64,000 nt of DNA from Ricinus communis (taxonomy: Eukaryota; Streptophyta; Magnoliopsida; Malpighiales; Euphorbiaceae): assembly GCF_019578655.1 (NCBI RefSeq), contig NC_063262.1:20157582-20221581 (forward strand), in the 5' to 3' direction. A model generated the notes under the pieces. That model was not told where the DNA came from. It ran no database searches and saw nothing but the letters and a program-made list of their open reading frames with translations. A program made the position numbers and the translations under genes. Positions within the stretch are counted from its first letter, which is position 1; each line of letters opens with the position of its first letter. This document shows positions 24,173 through 37,500 of the stretch, in pieces.

Positions 24173-25744
24173 GGAGGAAGTGGAATGAGATGACTCAGCC
24201 CTATCCTCCCTTCATTGCCATAAATGGAATAGAATTTCCCTATCGGATTCAGGCCCGAAATGAATTCTTCATTTAGACATATTAAAATTTCCATTTCTAA
24301 ATTCCCACTAATCTTGCATTTCCACCTTTCAATGTGCCATCTTTATTTCTACTTTCCCTCCCCACTTTTTCTAAGGATTTGTTTCTCTAAATATTAATAA
24401 TATTTCTATATATCAAATTCTTTATTACATAAAAAGTCATTTTATAAAATAAAACTTTAATAACTCATTATCTTTTAAATATAAAATAAAGAGTTAGTTT
24501 GTGAAGATTAAAATTTTATCTGATTTTAATAAATGCATTATAAATTTCTATATACTTTGATTAGAAAAAATTAAAAAGCAAAAAAGAAAAAAAGAAGAGA
24601 AATTCAAATTGTTCTACTCATGGTGAAAGAATATAAAGCAAAATGTAAAAAGCTCATTGACTTAAATAAAATTTTGGAAAAACTACAAAAAGTATCTTGT
24701 AATTACGCATTTTTTCAATTAAGGGTATGTGGCTTTTTCTTTTTCATTTTAAGCATGTAGTTTTATTTGATTTTTACTTTACCCTCCCAACTAATATTGT
24801 TACAATTTTTTATGTTATGATATTAATGAGTATTTATTTTTAATAATAGAGTCATTTTTAAGTAATTTATTATTAAACTGACTAATAAATATTCATAAAA
24901 ATATTATAAATTTATTTTAAAATCTATTCCTTTTTATTCTTTATAAAATTAGATAATATATATTAAATTTATTAATCATGAATTCGTTATAGATACTTAT
25001 ATGATATGTTAGTGATACAAGTTTTTATTATTAAAGTTCTATATTGTATCAAAATAAAATTATACAACGATATTAGTTAAGAAATTATTAAACTGGATAT
25101 AAATATTATATAATATCTCGATCTAGTCGACTCTATTGATTCAGTTATTTTTATATCATATTTTTTATAATAATAATAATAATTTGACCGCATATAATAT
25201 ACATATATAAATAAGTTATGTTTACGTTGACATTGAGTTGCGCTAAACACTAAATAAGAGTTCCATCCCTCTAAAATGGGAAGTCTAAACTTTATACATA
25301 CTTCACTTTATAATCTTGTCCTAGATCTAAATCTAGCAAACCCCTCCCAATTTTAAACCAAAAATAACAAAAACACATTTTTCAGATTTTTTTTTTAAAA
25401 GTTAAATGTGCACGCATATATACACACACGTACATAATCATATTATTGAATGTTTCTAAAAAATAAAAATATAGTTATAATCAATTTAATGATAAAATGA
25501 GAGCACTTTAAAAATATAGTATTATGGTTTAGAATTCATTAAAAAAAATAAAGAAAAAAAGAACTAGAAATCATTGCTATACCTTTATAAATAGAAGAGC
25601 TGTACACTAGGATTATAAAAATTAATGACAACATTAAAATCAAATAAGAATATAAAATTAAAACCAAAAGAGGCACAAAAATTAATGACATTATAGGTTT
25701 TATACTACTTCACATACTTCCTACATCCATATTTCAGTTATTAT

Positions 25745-26345
25745 TTAGTGGGTGTTTGATTAGAGTTTTGTGATTTTTTTCACTGAATAATAAATTTTGA
25801 AATATATTAACACGTATTTAAGAAACTTGTTGATAGATGATTTAGTTCAAATCAACTGATAATTACATCAATTATATTTCAAAATTTTTTCTTACCGGCT
25901 GATAGTTTACTTATTTATTTTATTTGGATAATATTACTTTTATTAAAAATTATTAATAATAACTTACTTTAAATTGATAGCATATAGTTCTTTTATAATT
26001 TGTAATAAATATTTATTATTTTAAAATTATGTTTAATAAAGTATGATATTTGAAAATAAAAATTTCTTATAGTGAAATTTAGATTTTTGAAAAAAAATTA
26101 TAAATAACTTTAATAATATATACAGGTTAGCTAAATAAAATTAATTATAATATTTAAATTATTATAAGTTACTTTTAATAGTTTGTATCATTAAAAATAG
26201 TATAGTCAAATAAATTATATGCTAAATAGTCATTTAACATATTAACAACAACCGTTAATAAAATTTTATTTAACGGTTTAATTTGTCAATTATCAGCTAT
26301 CAACTATCACTTCCTAACTATATTCATCAGCTAAACTAAACAGAC
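25745..26345 (+). mobile_element. MITE-like element, short copy
   Basis: Starts GGTGTTTGATTAGAG and ends CATCAGCTAAACTAAACAGA, again with TTATCAGCTATCAACTATCA before the end. It aligns in order with 19150-19965 but lacks that copy's internal duplication. Non-coding. Confidence 0.55.
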
Positions 26346-27266
26346 TCTTATAATTCTGAATTGATTTACAATCAATTTCATGCTTTTCTTGAGTTTAAAA
26401 TATAACCAGGATATTCTTTCTCAATAACTCATACTCAAACATGAAAATAGAACTTTTTCCACAAAATAACCCAAAAAATATAATACCTCAAAAGAAAAGT
26501 AGTGCCACAAAAACCACATAGCTAAAACATTAGAATTTCAAAATATTTAATCCTATCTCTTTCCAAAAAACTTCATAAAAAGTTAATTATACTAATTTAG
26601 TTTCTGAAAGAAAAGAAAACACTGTGGCTTCCTCTTTGTAATATAAACAATCTCTCCATTCTGGTTATGCTACCAAAAGAAAAATACATAAGAAAATTAC
26701 AATTTCTTTTTGATAGGTTAAGAGGTTTAGGTCAAGGAAAGAAAATGGTTTCTGTTTATATTTTTATTTGTTTCTATAAGTTATGCAATTAAAAGGAATT
26801 AATTTCCTTCAACAATTAGAAAAAGTTGAAATCTTTGTTTTGAAAATACTATTAAATTGTTGATTTTTGGAACAGAATTTCATTGAAACACAAATGATAG
26901 TCATTACTATGATATGGAATATAAGTACTCAATGAACTATTGATACACATGGTTTGAATTGGTATGCCCTTTTTCTCTAATAAGTCAGACCATGTTTTTG
27001 GGTGGTAAATATATGTGTAAATGTGATTATATATAATCTTGTGGTCCCTGGCTTGCTAATCATGGCTTGAGCTGTCTCTTGTTTCTAATTGATAACACTT
27101 AAATATTTTGCAAATTCCTCTTTTCGTTTTATTGAAAAAGTTTCAAATTATTAATTGCAAATATTTGGTGTATATATTGATTTTAATACTAAAGACATGT
27201 AAAAAAATGCATTTTCTTTTCAGCAATCGCCACTAATTTGTGCCATTCATTTGAATGCCCAAGTTC
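26346..27266. other. AT-rich intergenic DNA
   Basis: I see nothing recognisable in this stretch. Confidence 0.6.
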
Positions 27267-28340
27267 TTTTTTTGAAAAATATAATTCATTCATAAACATG
27301 GCTAGAAAGGGTGCCTCATAAAAAAACTTTGAGAGATAAAACCCAATAGAAAAAACTCCTTGAAGAAAAAAAAGTGTAGCCAAGCAAAAAAGACACTGCT
27401 TCAGTTATCTGCAGAAAAATCAGACATAAGAAAGTTATCGAGCCATGCAGGACTCTCATCCTCCAACCAAAATTGACTATCAACTAAAAAATTAGTTGTT
27501 CTTAGAACATTAATAAAGGACAACGTTACACAAATCATATAGAGCAAAAATGTCTTCTACTAATAAACCAATATCAGAAAAGAAACTTCACTCTTGGAGA
27601 TAGGTTATTCAGATTCCTCCGAATTTGTCTCCATCATAATATTTTTAGAACCACTTTCCAGATAAAAAACAACGGCCTCTCGAATCATAACTATAAATTG
27701 ACCAGCACAATCCCGAATTACAGACCCTACTCCTGCACAACTCGCTTGCTCAACAAACGACGCATCCACATTTAGCTTATACACACATGCACATGGAGGA
27801 TTCCAAACAGCGGAACCATGCGAGCAATCATAACAATTCAGGTCATCACTATTTTGAGCTTCAACATATGCAGCATGAAAAATACATGCTCCGTCATAGC
27901 GCCAGTCAGTCAAAAAGCCTCGCTTCCCATGAAGCCTGTCATTTCTAATAGTTCAAATCATCCAACACATAGAACTAAGTATCTCAAAATCAGAAGAAGA
28001 AAGGGAAAAATTAACTGAACACAATACATTAATAATAGGTTGACCAACCCTTCCCCAAATAAGATTAGCAAATGTTCTTAGTTATTGGACCAAAAAAGAT
28101 CGCATGATTTGAAGATTCGAAGCCAAAAGTACAACTTGAACAGCTCGAATGCACCAGGACATGATGTAGCATAAATTTAATACCTGTAGGCATAACATTA
28201 TGAGACAACCTCCGAAGGAAAGTTCTGATATTTGAAGGTAGTTTCAGATGTCATAAGAAATTCCACCATCTATCCATATCAGTAGAGATCGAACCCTCCT
28301 TAGGGAGCTCTTAGTTTTAGATGAGGATTATTCATTAATT
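27267..28340 (-). pseudogene. 3' end of a LINE ORF2 (zinc finger and RNase H)
   Basis: On the - strand, 28330-28060 reads LKLPSNIRTFLRRLSHNVMP and a later C-x2-C stretch, matching the zf-RVT domain found after reverse transcriptase in plant LINEs. From 27913 down, KLNVDASF and AGVGSVIRDCAGQFIVMIRE match the RNase H-like domain (the first D of the catalytic set is in NVDAS). A shifted frame ends WLEDESPAWLDNFLMSDF with a stop at 27403-27401. ORF2 copies the element RNA at the target site. A short tail and seven adenines on the - strand at 27273-27267 mark the 3' end. Truncated at its 5' end and frameshifted. Confidence 0.75.
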
Positions 28341-28509
28341 CAAATATTTATCAAGACCAGGATATATTTAGTCGTAAATACTTGTTTTTGAATTATGTCT
28401 CATAGTTTAGTTTTTATGACGTACAAATGTACTGGATGGGATTGTTAGTTATTTGAGATCCCGGATAAATTTGTTTTAAATAAAATGAAGGAATAAGTAC
28501 AAACATGCG

Positions 28510-28983
28510 ATTTCACCATTTGACAATTTTTAGTATGTGGTTTTTCTTACGGATAAAAAGATGTATGTGGTTAAAAATCGTGACAAAAAATATTTTACTA
28601 TTAAAAAAATTGATTGGTAAGGATTTAATTATTTTTACTTTGATAAGCCAGCCATCTTTATTATATTTCTCGTGTTTGATAATACGAGTTTAGATTTTAA
28701 CAACTTAAAACTTCATTATTTGACTGTTAAATCGATCTCATCATATCGATAATTTCTTAATTGCGATTTAACGGTTAAATAATAAAATCAATAGTTATTA
28801 AGCTCCAAATTCATATTCTCAAATACGAGCAATGTGATAATAATGACTGATCGGAGTAAAGATGGCTGAATTCTTACAAATTGTGAACTTTTTAATAGTA
28901 AGATGTTTTTTCGTAACGATTTGAAACCATGTACATCTTTTTGTTTGAAAAAAATAATATACTAAAAGTTGTAAAATATAGAA
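28510..28983. mobile_element. Foldback (long inverted repeat) element
   Basis: The left half (28510-28735) and the reverse complement of the right half (28745-28983) share ATTTTTAGTAT / ACTTTTAGTAT, AAAAAGATGTA-ATGGTT, AATCGT-AC, CTTACTATTAAAAA-like words, CAGCCATCTTTA and CTCGT-TTTGA-AATA in the same order. The arms are over 220 bp and the centre only about 10 bp, around ATATCGATAA. No protein is encoded. A transcript would form a near-full-length hairpin. Confidence 0.65.
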
Positions 28984-28989
28984 TATTTT

Positions 28990-31900
28990 TTTTGTACTAT
29001 TCCTAAAATAAATATATAAAGTATGTATACTTTTCTTGAGACTATGTTATATAACTAAATTAGAATTATTAAACTATTTCAAGCTCTAACTACAAATAAT
29101 TTTTTATTTTTATTTTTGACCAAATTTGACAAGTTGAACTCCATTTTAAGTTAATTTGAACAATCATATGTATATCTAAAGTAGAATACAATCAATCCTC
29201 TTATAATTAATATAAATAATGGATAAATATTATTAGATATTAAAATTACTAATTATTAAATCTATCAAGTATAAAAACTATAAAATAGTATAAGACTAAT
29301 ATATTAAAAGTAAATTTCATACATAAACTTAAAATTAATAAACTACTATATAAAATAAAGAGATTTATTATATAAATACAAGTTAAATACTTAATTTACT
29401 TTTAAACTTACTTTTCAATTCAAAAGTAATTGGTACAAATGATTCATATTCTAAAATAATTTCATAATAACTGTCCTTTTTTTCTATATACAATAAAATT
29501 TGTATTTCATCACTTTCTTTTAGCGGCACATATGCAAAATTCTTTTGTATTTAATGACTTTTATTATTTTATTTATATTTGGTAACTTCTAAATCTCAAA
29601 TTTATTATTAGCGTCAAGTATTAAAATAACAAACACTAACAATATATTTTACTAAAATGTATTAATAAATTCATTTTATTAACAAATAAGTTTATATATT
29701 TTGTGTGTTAAATAATAACTAGATTCACTTGAAATGAAATTATATTATATATTAAATATTTTATAATTAAAAAAATAGAAAAAATGCAAGAAAAAACTAA
29801 ATGAACTTAATCTTATAAAATAAATTATTTTATTAATATCCATTTTGAAATTCTATGCAGTTTAATTATGGTAAACTTATGAATTTAATGAGTTAGAATT
29901 TTAAATGAATTTCCATTTTGATCATATAATTTTGATTTAGAAATAAATTCTACAAGATTATTCATTTCAATTAAACGCAGTGTAAGAAGAAAAGATAAAT
30001 AGATAATTAGCATCTTTCTTTTAAATATTTCTTCTAGATATTGATAATTCTAAAGATTATTTTAAATTATTTTATAAATTATTGAATAATAGAATCATTA
30101 ATTATCCAAAAAAGAACGAGGTTGGTTTTTTAAAATTTATAAATTAATAGAATTCTTAATTTATTAAATATTAAAAATAAAGGGTAGAATGTAATTAAAA
30201 TTTTATTTATATTTAACTTCTTTCAGGTTTAAACTTAAAATGAACTTTTCGATTTCATTTATATTTAACTTCTTTTCTACTCCCCTTCTTAGAAAAAGAA
30301 AGAAAGTAAATGCTTAAACTCTTATAGTTCATTTAGTTTACGGATTCATAATTCTTAGAATTAAATTTAATTTTATGTTTAATTAAGTTATAATATTGCT
30401 TATATTAAATATTGTTTAGTACAAGTATGTTAATCTATAGAAAATTAATTCTATTTTTATAATCCTATATTTGGTAGGATAGTTTAACTAGATAAATAAA
30501 TTGTTATAGTAATCAAATTACTTAAACATCATTTGCCCTATGTTTAAAACTTGTATCTCATTTTTTTTCTTTCTCTCAAAATGCCTTCTAAGTTTGTTCA
30601 TCTAGTCTACATCAATTTTTGGCTTAAACTACTAGTTTTTGCTTTAGGGTATACCGATATATGCATAAGTAATTGTGAAATAAACTAAAAAATTAAGATC
30701 ATTTTAGAGAAATAAAATAAAAACTCAAGGCTATTTTAGAGATCAAAATCTTATTAATTATAGATTAGTAATCCCATTGAATATGACTTACTAAGGACAT
30801 AAGAGACTTGGTTTTAGATAAACTTATCTCAAAGGTTCGCTAAGCTATTGGAATTGTTAAGCCCAACCTTTATCATATGTACCAAATATAATGTTATTTA
30901 CTAATACTATGGTTAGCTAAACAATCTCATATAGCAAACAGACTATTAGAACATTCCCAATATAGTACTTTTTAATTTAAAAAGTTCTATAATAAACAAT
31001 ATTTATAAAAAAATAATAAAAAATATAAAGAGTAAAGATTTTTACTTATGTCCAAATAGATTTTTTTTAATATTTTACTCTTTATATTTAAGTATTAATA
31101 GTTAAATTCTTTTTTTTTTCTTTTTTAACTTTTACTAATAAAATTACATAGAAATTTGTAGTGAATTTATTATATTTAAATAAAAAATAAAATTTGATTA
31201 TTCAAATATAGATTATAATCAAAGATAGAATCTACTGGAGTCTTATTAATAGAATAACTTTTTATTATAAGAAATTTAATATATCATAATATATATAAAT
31301 GTGCAAATAATTTACCCATAAAACTTTATTTGTTATTCTATAAATATTACCTAATTTGGTAATTTAGTAATTGAATTAATATTATTAATTTATTAGATAA
31401 TAGGAACTCTTAAAAAATTGGTCTCTTTAAAATCACAAACTCAAAGAAGCGGATGATGATTAGAAGTTGCCCGAAATAGGAAAATATCAACATATATATG
31501 GAAAACGTTTTTCTTTAGTGTATATGTCAAAGATAAACCTGGCATCCCATTTTGCTAAGAAGTGACCAATATACATGAATATGTGAACAAATAATTCTGC
31601 TCTGACAAATCAAAAAGGAGATGGCGGCTTCATCATATACTAGAAAAATAAACAAAACAATAAATTAGGTGATATTTAGATTAAAGTACCATGAAAAAAA
31701 ATTAAAACCTTAAAAAGATCATCAAATTTAAAAATTGATTTGAATTGATGTAAGATATCTTTCAAAACATATTACTTTATATTTATGTATAAACTTTAAC
31801 AAGTCGTGCTTTTTTTTAAGGCAGCGTTATAAATATTATTTTTTATATTAAAATTATTATTATAAATTAAAGGAAAAAATAACAATAGTATTTAAAATAT

Positions 31901-33000
31901 ATTTATTTCCTCTCAAAAAGTATACATATTATAAGAGTTTATGTATTAATATGTTTTTATTACTATATAATGCAGCTATGTATAACATATATAATTTTTA
32001 ATTTAATAATCCTATTATCAGGTTATCAACAATAATTTTAAAGTAATTGACTTGATTTAAATAATAATTTGAATAAATTTTTTATATTTTAAATTTTTCT
32101 ATAAAATAAATCATCAAGCTTCAATTAATTATATTTATTCAAATAGTAATAATGACTTAAAAATATATTTTAGATATCTAAATCTAAGTATAATATTAAA
32201 ATTAAAAGGTTTAATTTTATAATATTTTAAAGTAAAAGATAAAAGAATAATTCATACTATAAAGTGTTGCTATATTTATTTTATTAGAATAAAAATAAAT
32301 TATTAATATATATTATTTTTATTAAATTTATATACATTTTAAATATATATGAATTTTAATTTTTTAATAATATATCATTTTTTGTTGCTAGTTATAAAAA
32401 TAATTAGTAAAATTCTATAAGTATTCTTAGATATTTTTCTTAATTCTTTTAAATATTTCATAATTTTATTAATATAATATTATAAAAATTATTTATTAAT
32501 TAATTTGAATATTTTATAAATTAATAATTTCAATATAATTGACATTGTTAAAATTATAATTAATTTAAAATATTATTTTTAAAATTATATTATTATTTAT
32601 TAAGAAATTAATATATTAGTTAATATAATATTAAAATATTAAAATATAATTAATATACTATTTCTTAAGATAGAATTAGAATTATTATCTGATTAGTAAA
32701 TTAATTTATTAGTTAATATAATATTAAAATATAATTTATATATTATTACTTAAAATTATAATTATTACTTAATTATAAATATAACTTATAAATTAATAAA
32801 CAAAGAAAAAATTATAAATTATGCATAAATTTGAATTTCATGTATTAAAAATAAATATAATTGTCAAAATAAAAATTTTATTCATTAAAATATAAGCACA
32901 CATTTCAAAAATAATTTAAATTTCAAAAATTAATATTTTATATTTGAATATTTCATAAAATATATTTTACCATAAAATTCATTTGAGAGTTTTATTGTTA
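28990..33000. other. Very AT-rich intergenic DNA
   Basis: No gene is supported. The sequence is dominated by A/T runs. The segment about 32520-32790 resembles 20930-21250 in the reverse direction (shared words such as ATTAACTAATAAATTAATTT and AGATAATAATT), so part of it is a dispersed repeat. Confidence 0.5.
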
Positions 33001-33177
33001 CGAATGTTTGATTTTCCTCAAAAGAAAAAGAAATACTTGAGCATTTGATGTTTTCTTCAATTTACCAGAAAAATACATTAATTAAGGAATATCCATAACT
33101 AATATATAAAAAATCACAATCATTTAGGAAGTGGTACTTAATTATTATCTATTAATAACATCTACTAATATGTTCTT

Positions 33178-33185
33178 TAAATGTA
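33178..33185 (+). promoter_or_regulatory. L1-box motif TAAATGTA
   Basis: Exact match to TAAATGYA, the site bound by HD-ZIP IV proteins and found in promoters of epidermis (L1) genes. It lies about 1.4 kb before the homeobox start codon. In DNA this AT-rich the 8-mer will also occur by chance every few kilobases. Confidence 0.35.
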
Positions 33186-33618
33186 AAGAAAAAATATGAA
33201 ATGGAATAATTAATTTAGAAAGCGTTAATTATTCTCTATAATATCATCAAATACACATGCAAAAATAAGAAAAGTAAGAGTAATCTTTTATGTAATTCTT
33301 AACAGGCAGTTGGGAGAAAGCGTGTTGCACCTTTCAATTTAACTCCTTTTTCTTTTTCTTTTTCTTTTCTTTTCCTGTTGGAAAAAGGAAACACAATTCC
33401 GAGAATCTCAAAAGAGAGAAAGAAATTCAAAGTTATGTTTTTTAGATTACAGAGAGTGTTTGGTAGCCGTCATTCGTCGATGCAATTGCCTTAGAGGAGG
33501 AAAATTAATTACCAACCAAATAATAATCCTTACTTTTCTTTCTTTTAAGAATTTTTATTTATTTCTCTCTTTCTCTCTCTCCATGGCAAATAGTAATTAC
33601 ACCTCTCGTCTCCACCAT

Positions 33619-33626
33619 TAAATGCA
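33619..33626 (+). promoter_or_regulatory. L1-box motif TAAATGCA, proximal
   Basis: Exact TAAATGYA match just upstream of a pyrimidine-rich tract (33640-33790) that looks like a core promoter or leader. ATML1/PDF2-class genes carry such boxes and respond to their own family, so self-regulation is a reasonable inference. Confidence 0.5.
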
Positions 33627-33639
33627 ATTGCTCAATACG

Positions 33640-34598
33640 CTCTGCAATAACTCCTCGCTGCCACATTTTCATCCATCTGTTTTCCCTTTCTTCTTCACTA
33701 CTTCACTCTTCTCTCCTCTCCTCTTCTCTCTTTCTTCTTCCTCTTTGGTTCTTCATCTTCTTCGTTTTTCTTTTTTGGTTTACCTCTTACTCTCTATACC
33801 TACTTCTTACCATAAAAGTTCTTGCCAAAGCTGCCCTGGAACCCACCTCAAGATCCCCCGAAAACTGCTCTCGGATTCACAAGGTAATTAAGCTTGATAC
33901 CAGATCCAAGAAAACTCTTCTCCCTTTGGGTTCTCTTCATGGGCTATTTTTGTTTTTGAATGAAGTTTTTTGTATAAGTAGGTTTTTATTTTTGAAGAGA
34001 GAGACCGAGTCTTACAGTACCTTTTTTTTCTCTATTTTTGGCACTTTTAATGCTTATAAGTGGTTTTGCAAAACCACCCATTTTCATTTCTGAATCTTTC
34101 TTGCATTTTTATACTGATTTCTTGCCTTGTTCTTGAAGCAGAAAGATAGACATATAGAGAGAGCTAAAGGGAGAAAGGAGACAGTGAAGACAAAGTTGGA
34201 TTTTTGGTGATCTTAGCTGGGCGTTACAACTATATATTTATATAGATATTTTTCTATTTGCTTTTGGGGGGCTTAGCCAGAATTTTATCTTTGTCAACTC
34301 TATCTTTCTTGTATTATATTCTGTCTCTCTTACATTGGTACGTGAGAACAAAGATATATAGAGTCCAGAGAGAGAGACTCATTTCAGCGGCAAAACAGAA
34401 AAACCAAAGTCAGCCCTTGCCAGAGAATCTATATATGAAAACCCTACTTTCTCTCTCTAATCTCTATATAAAGTTAAAAAGAAACAAACTCCAATCCCCA
34501 AGACCCGCTTAGTAGAGTGAGAGAAGCAGATATCTAGCTATTATCTGTGTAGTTTCACACTTCGCAGCCTGCTTACTAGGGTTCGTGGGTTGCGAAAT
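33640..34598 (+). promoter_or_regulatory. HDG2: Probable 5' leader of the homeobox gene with an intron
   Basis: A CT-rich stretch of the kind common in plant 5' UTRs runs from about 33640. ACAAG/GTAATT at 33883/33884 and TTGAAGCAG at 34133-34141 make a good donor and acceptor, so 33884-34141 is a likely 258-bp leader intron. The second leader exon (34142-34598) is GA-rich and contains a small upstream reading frame (34435-34512). The transcription start is not known. Confidence 0.55.
34435..34512 (+). CDS. Upstream open reading frame in the leader
   Basis: ATG at 34435 opens 25 codons (MKTLLSLSNLY then a basic tail) ending at TAG 34510-34512, 86 bases before the main ATG at 34599. If this part of the leader is in the mature RNA, the uORF could lower translation of the homeobox protein. 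Whether the peptide matters is unknown. Confidence 0.4.
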   Translation: MKTLLSLSNLYIKLKRNKLQSPRPA

Positions 34599-37500
34599 AT
34601 GCCTGCCGGAGTGATGAATCCGGCGAGAAACATGCCGTCGATGATTGGGAGTAATGGAAATGTTGGTGGGTTTGGATCCTCTTCAGGGCTTACCCTTGGT
34701 CAGGTCTGTGTTTTAAGTTCTTTATTTTTTTTCCGTTTTCGTTTTAGGGGCTTTGATCTATAACTGTTCTGCTCATCTGTTTGATTAGTGTACTTAATCT
34801 TTTCCACTTTCTTTAACCTCTTTTTCATGTTATACTTAAGACCATATTCTAAATATATCCGATCTTTTCTTCTTTTTCTACAGTTAGTGAGCTAGAAAGG
34901 TGTATTATGTCGGCGATTAGGTCATTAGTCAGACTAATTGGCCATTTCAAGCAAAATCCTTCTCGATTTTTGCAAAATATAAACGCGTCAAAGTCTTTTG
35001 CTCTATCCCAGCACTTGCACAGACACTGAGAGAGAAAGAGAAAGAGAGAACAGTAAAAAAGAAAAAAACAAAGAAAAGAAAAGACCCATATAAACCTTCA
35101 AATGGGTTCTATCCTCTTCAAGATCTAATGTTTTTCTTCATGTTATTAGGAAAAGATTTCAGAAAAAAGAAAAAGAAAGAAAATTTACTACTTCTGTTTT
35201 CTCTTCTTGCTTAAAACATTTCTTACATGTGAGCGCGGCACACAGACACACTTGATCTTATACATAACTATGTGTTTGGGGGTGTTGTGTGTTTAAGCCT
35301 TTTGTTTTGAGTGGAATTTTTCCATTCTCTGTGTGTTTAGATTGAAAAACAATAAGCTATATAGCTATAGCTTCAGGAATCTTAAAGATCTGTAGATAAT
35401 GTTCCAGCCAAACATGCTGATGGAGGGCCAACTTCACCATCTGGACATGACTCAAAACACATCCGAAAGCGATTTAGCTCGAATTAGAGATGAAGAATTT
35501 GACAGTACTAATACTAAGTCCGGCAGTGATAACCATGAAGGTGCTTCCGGTGATGATCAAGATCCACGCCCCAACAAAAAGAAGCGTTACCATCGCCATA
35601 CGCAGCATCAGATCCAAGAAATGGAAGCGTAATTTCCTTCTTTATCACCTTAATTGATTAACCAGTAGAAATACATTCTATTGTCTTTTGATTGACAATC
35701 TTTTCTTTATTGTTTTTTTTTGTTAGTTTCTTCAAAGAGTGTCCGCACCCAGATGACAAGCAACGGAAGGAGCTGAGCCGTGAATTAGGGTTAGAACCAT
35801 TGCAAGTCAAATTTTGGTTCCAAAACAAACGCACCCAGATGAAGGTATAACGTATTTGCACAACCTTTTATTCTGGACTTTACAAATATAGATTTTCACA
35901 TATATGTCTGCTTTCTTTATATTATTTTCTTACTATAGGGACGTACGTTACAGTATCCTTCTCCTTCCTTTTGGGAAGTTTTTTTGTTTTTTGTTTTTTC
36001 CTGTAATGGGTGTTTCAGTAGTCAAATTCTACTTTAGGATTTTGCATTTTGCTAATTTTAGTTCCTTTAGTATTAATTTTTCACCCATTTTATGTTAAAT
36101 TTCTTCTTTCTCACAGACTCAGCATGAGCGCCATGAAAACACACAGCTTCGAACTGAGAATGAAAAGCTTAGGGCCGACAATATGAGGTATCGAGAAGCT
36201 CTTAGCAACGCCTCTTGTCCTAATTGTGGTGGCCCAACTGCTATTGGTGAAATGTCTTTTGATGAACATCATTTGAGGCTCGAAAATGCTAGATTAAGAG
36301 AAGAGGTAAAAAAAATAAAATTAGAAAATTTATTTATTTTTATCCAATTTCAGAGGCTTAAATGGATGAATATATGCATATTTAATGTTCAACTAATATC
36401 TTTTAAATTTTACAGATCGATCGTATTTCAGCCATCGCTGCAAAGTATGTTGGCAAGCCAGTGGTGAATTATCCTCTTCTATCTGCTCCAATGCCTCCCC
36501 GCCCGCTTGAACTTGGTGTTGGGAATTTCGGAGCTCAGCCTGGCATTGGAGGGGAGATGTATGGAGCTGGAGATTTACTTAGATCGATAAGTGCACCTAG
36601 TGAGGCTGATAAACCCATGATAATCGAGCTCGCAGTTGCAGCCATGGAGGAACTCCTTAGAATGGCTCAGATGGGTGAACCATTATGGATGAGCAGTCAT
36701 GATGGAACAAATTCTGCGCTAAATGAAGACGAATACATCAGGATTTTTCCTCGGGGAATTGGACCTAAACCTGCTGGTTTTAAATGCGAGGCTTCCAGAG
36801 AAACTGCTCTTGTTATCATGAATCACATCAACCTTGTTGAGTATCTCATGGATGTGGTAGGTTTCCTTGTATTTTCCAGGGAATTAATGTTTGTGTTTAT
36901 TGCATATAGTCTACAAATTCCAAGATTGAGAAGGCTTAATTCTCTACATTCAATGTCTATGTTGTGGCTTTCAGAACCAATGGTCGACTGTGTTTTCCGG
37001 GATTGTCTCAAGAGCGATGACACTGGAAGTATTATCAACAGGAGTAGCAGGGAACTACAATGGAGCCCTGCAAGTGGTAATACATGCATATATTTGGTTC
37101 TTTTTAAGGATAGATAGTGCTATGCAGATGTCTGGATGAAAACATTAATATTCTATAATGTCTGACACAGATGACGGCTGAATTCCAACTTCCTACTCCA
37201 CTTGTTCCAACTAGGGAGAGTTACTTTGTAAGGTACTGTAAGCAACATGCCGAAGGGACTTGGGCAGTTGTTGATGTTTCCTTGGACAATTTACGCCCTA
37301 GTCCGGCTGCAAGATGTCGAAGAAGGCCATCTGGATGCTTAATTCAAGAAATGCCTAATGGATACTCGCAGGTAAACTAATTCAAAATCTTAAAAGATCA
37401 ATTGAATTAATTATAATTAACATGTAATCATACTAAATTGTAATGAATTCAATATCTCAGGTGACGTGGATTGAACATGTGGAAGTGGATGATAGAGGTG

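Larger units (their letters stand above)
22701..25740. other. AT-rich intergenic DNA
   Basis: No gene is supported. It holds a poly-A insertion (23795-23823) and an (ATT)9 microsatellite (24146-24172), described separately, and a short TAA run near 25170. Confidence 0.6.

Noticed and set aside
33622..33891. An 89-codon + strand frame before the homeobox gene
   Set aside because: Its composition comes from a CT-rich leader and it runs across a likely splice donor at 33883/33884; no domain.
36823..37089. An 88-codon - strand frame
   Set aside because: It is the shadow of exons 5 and 6 of the homeobox gene on the opposite strand.
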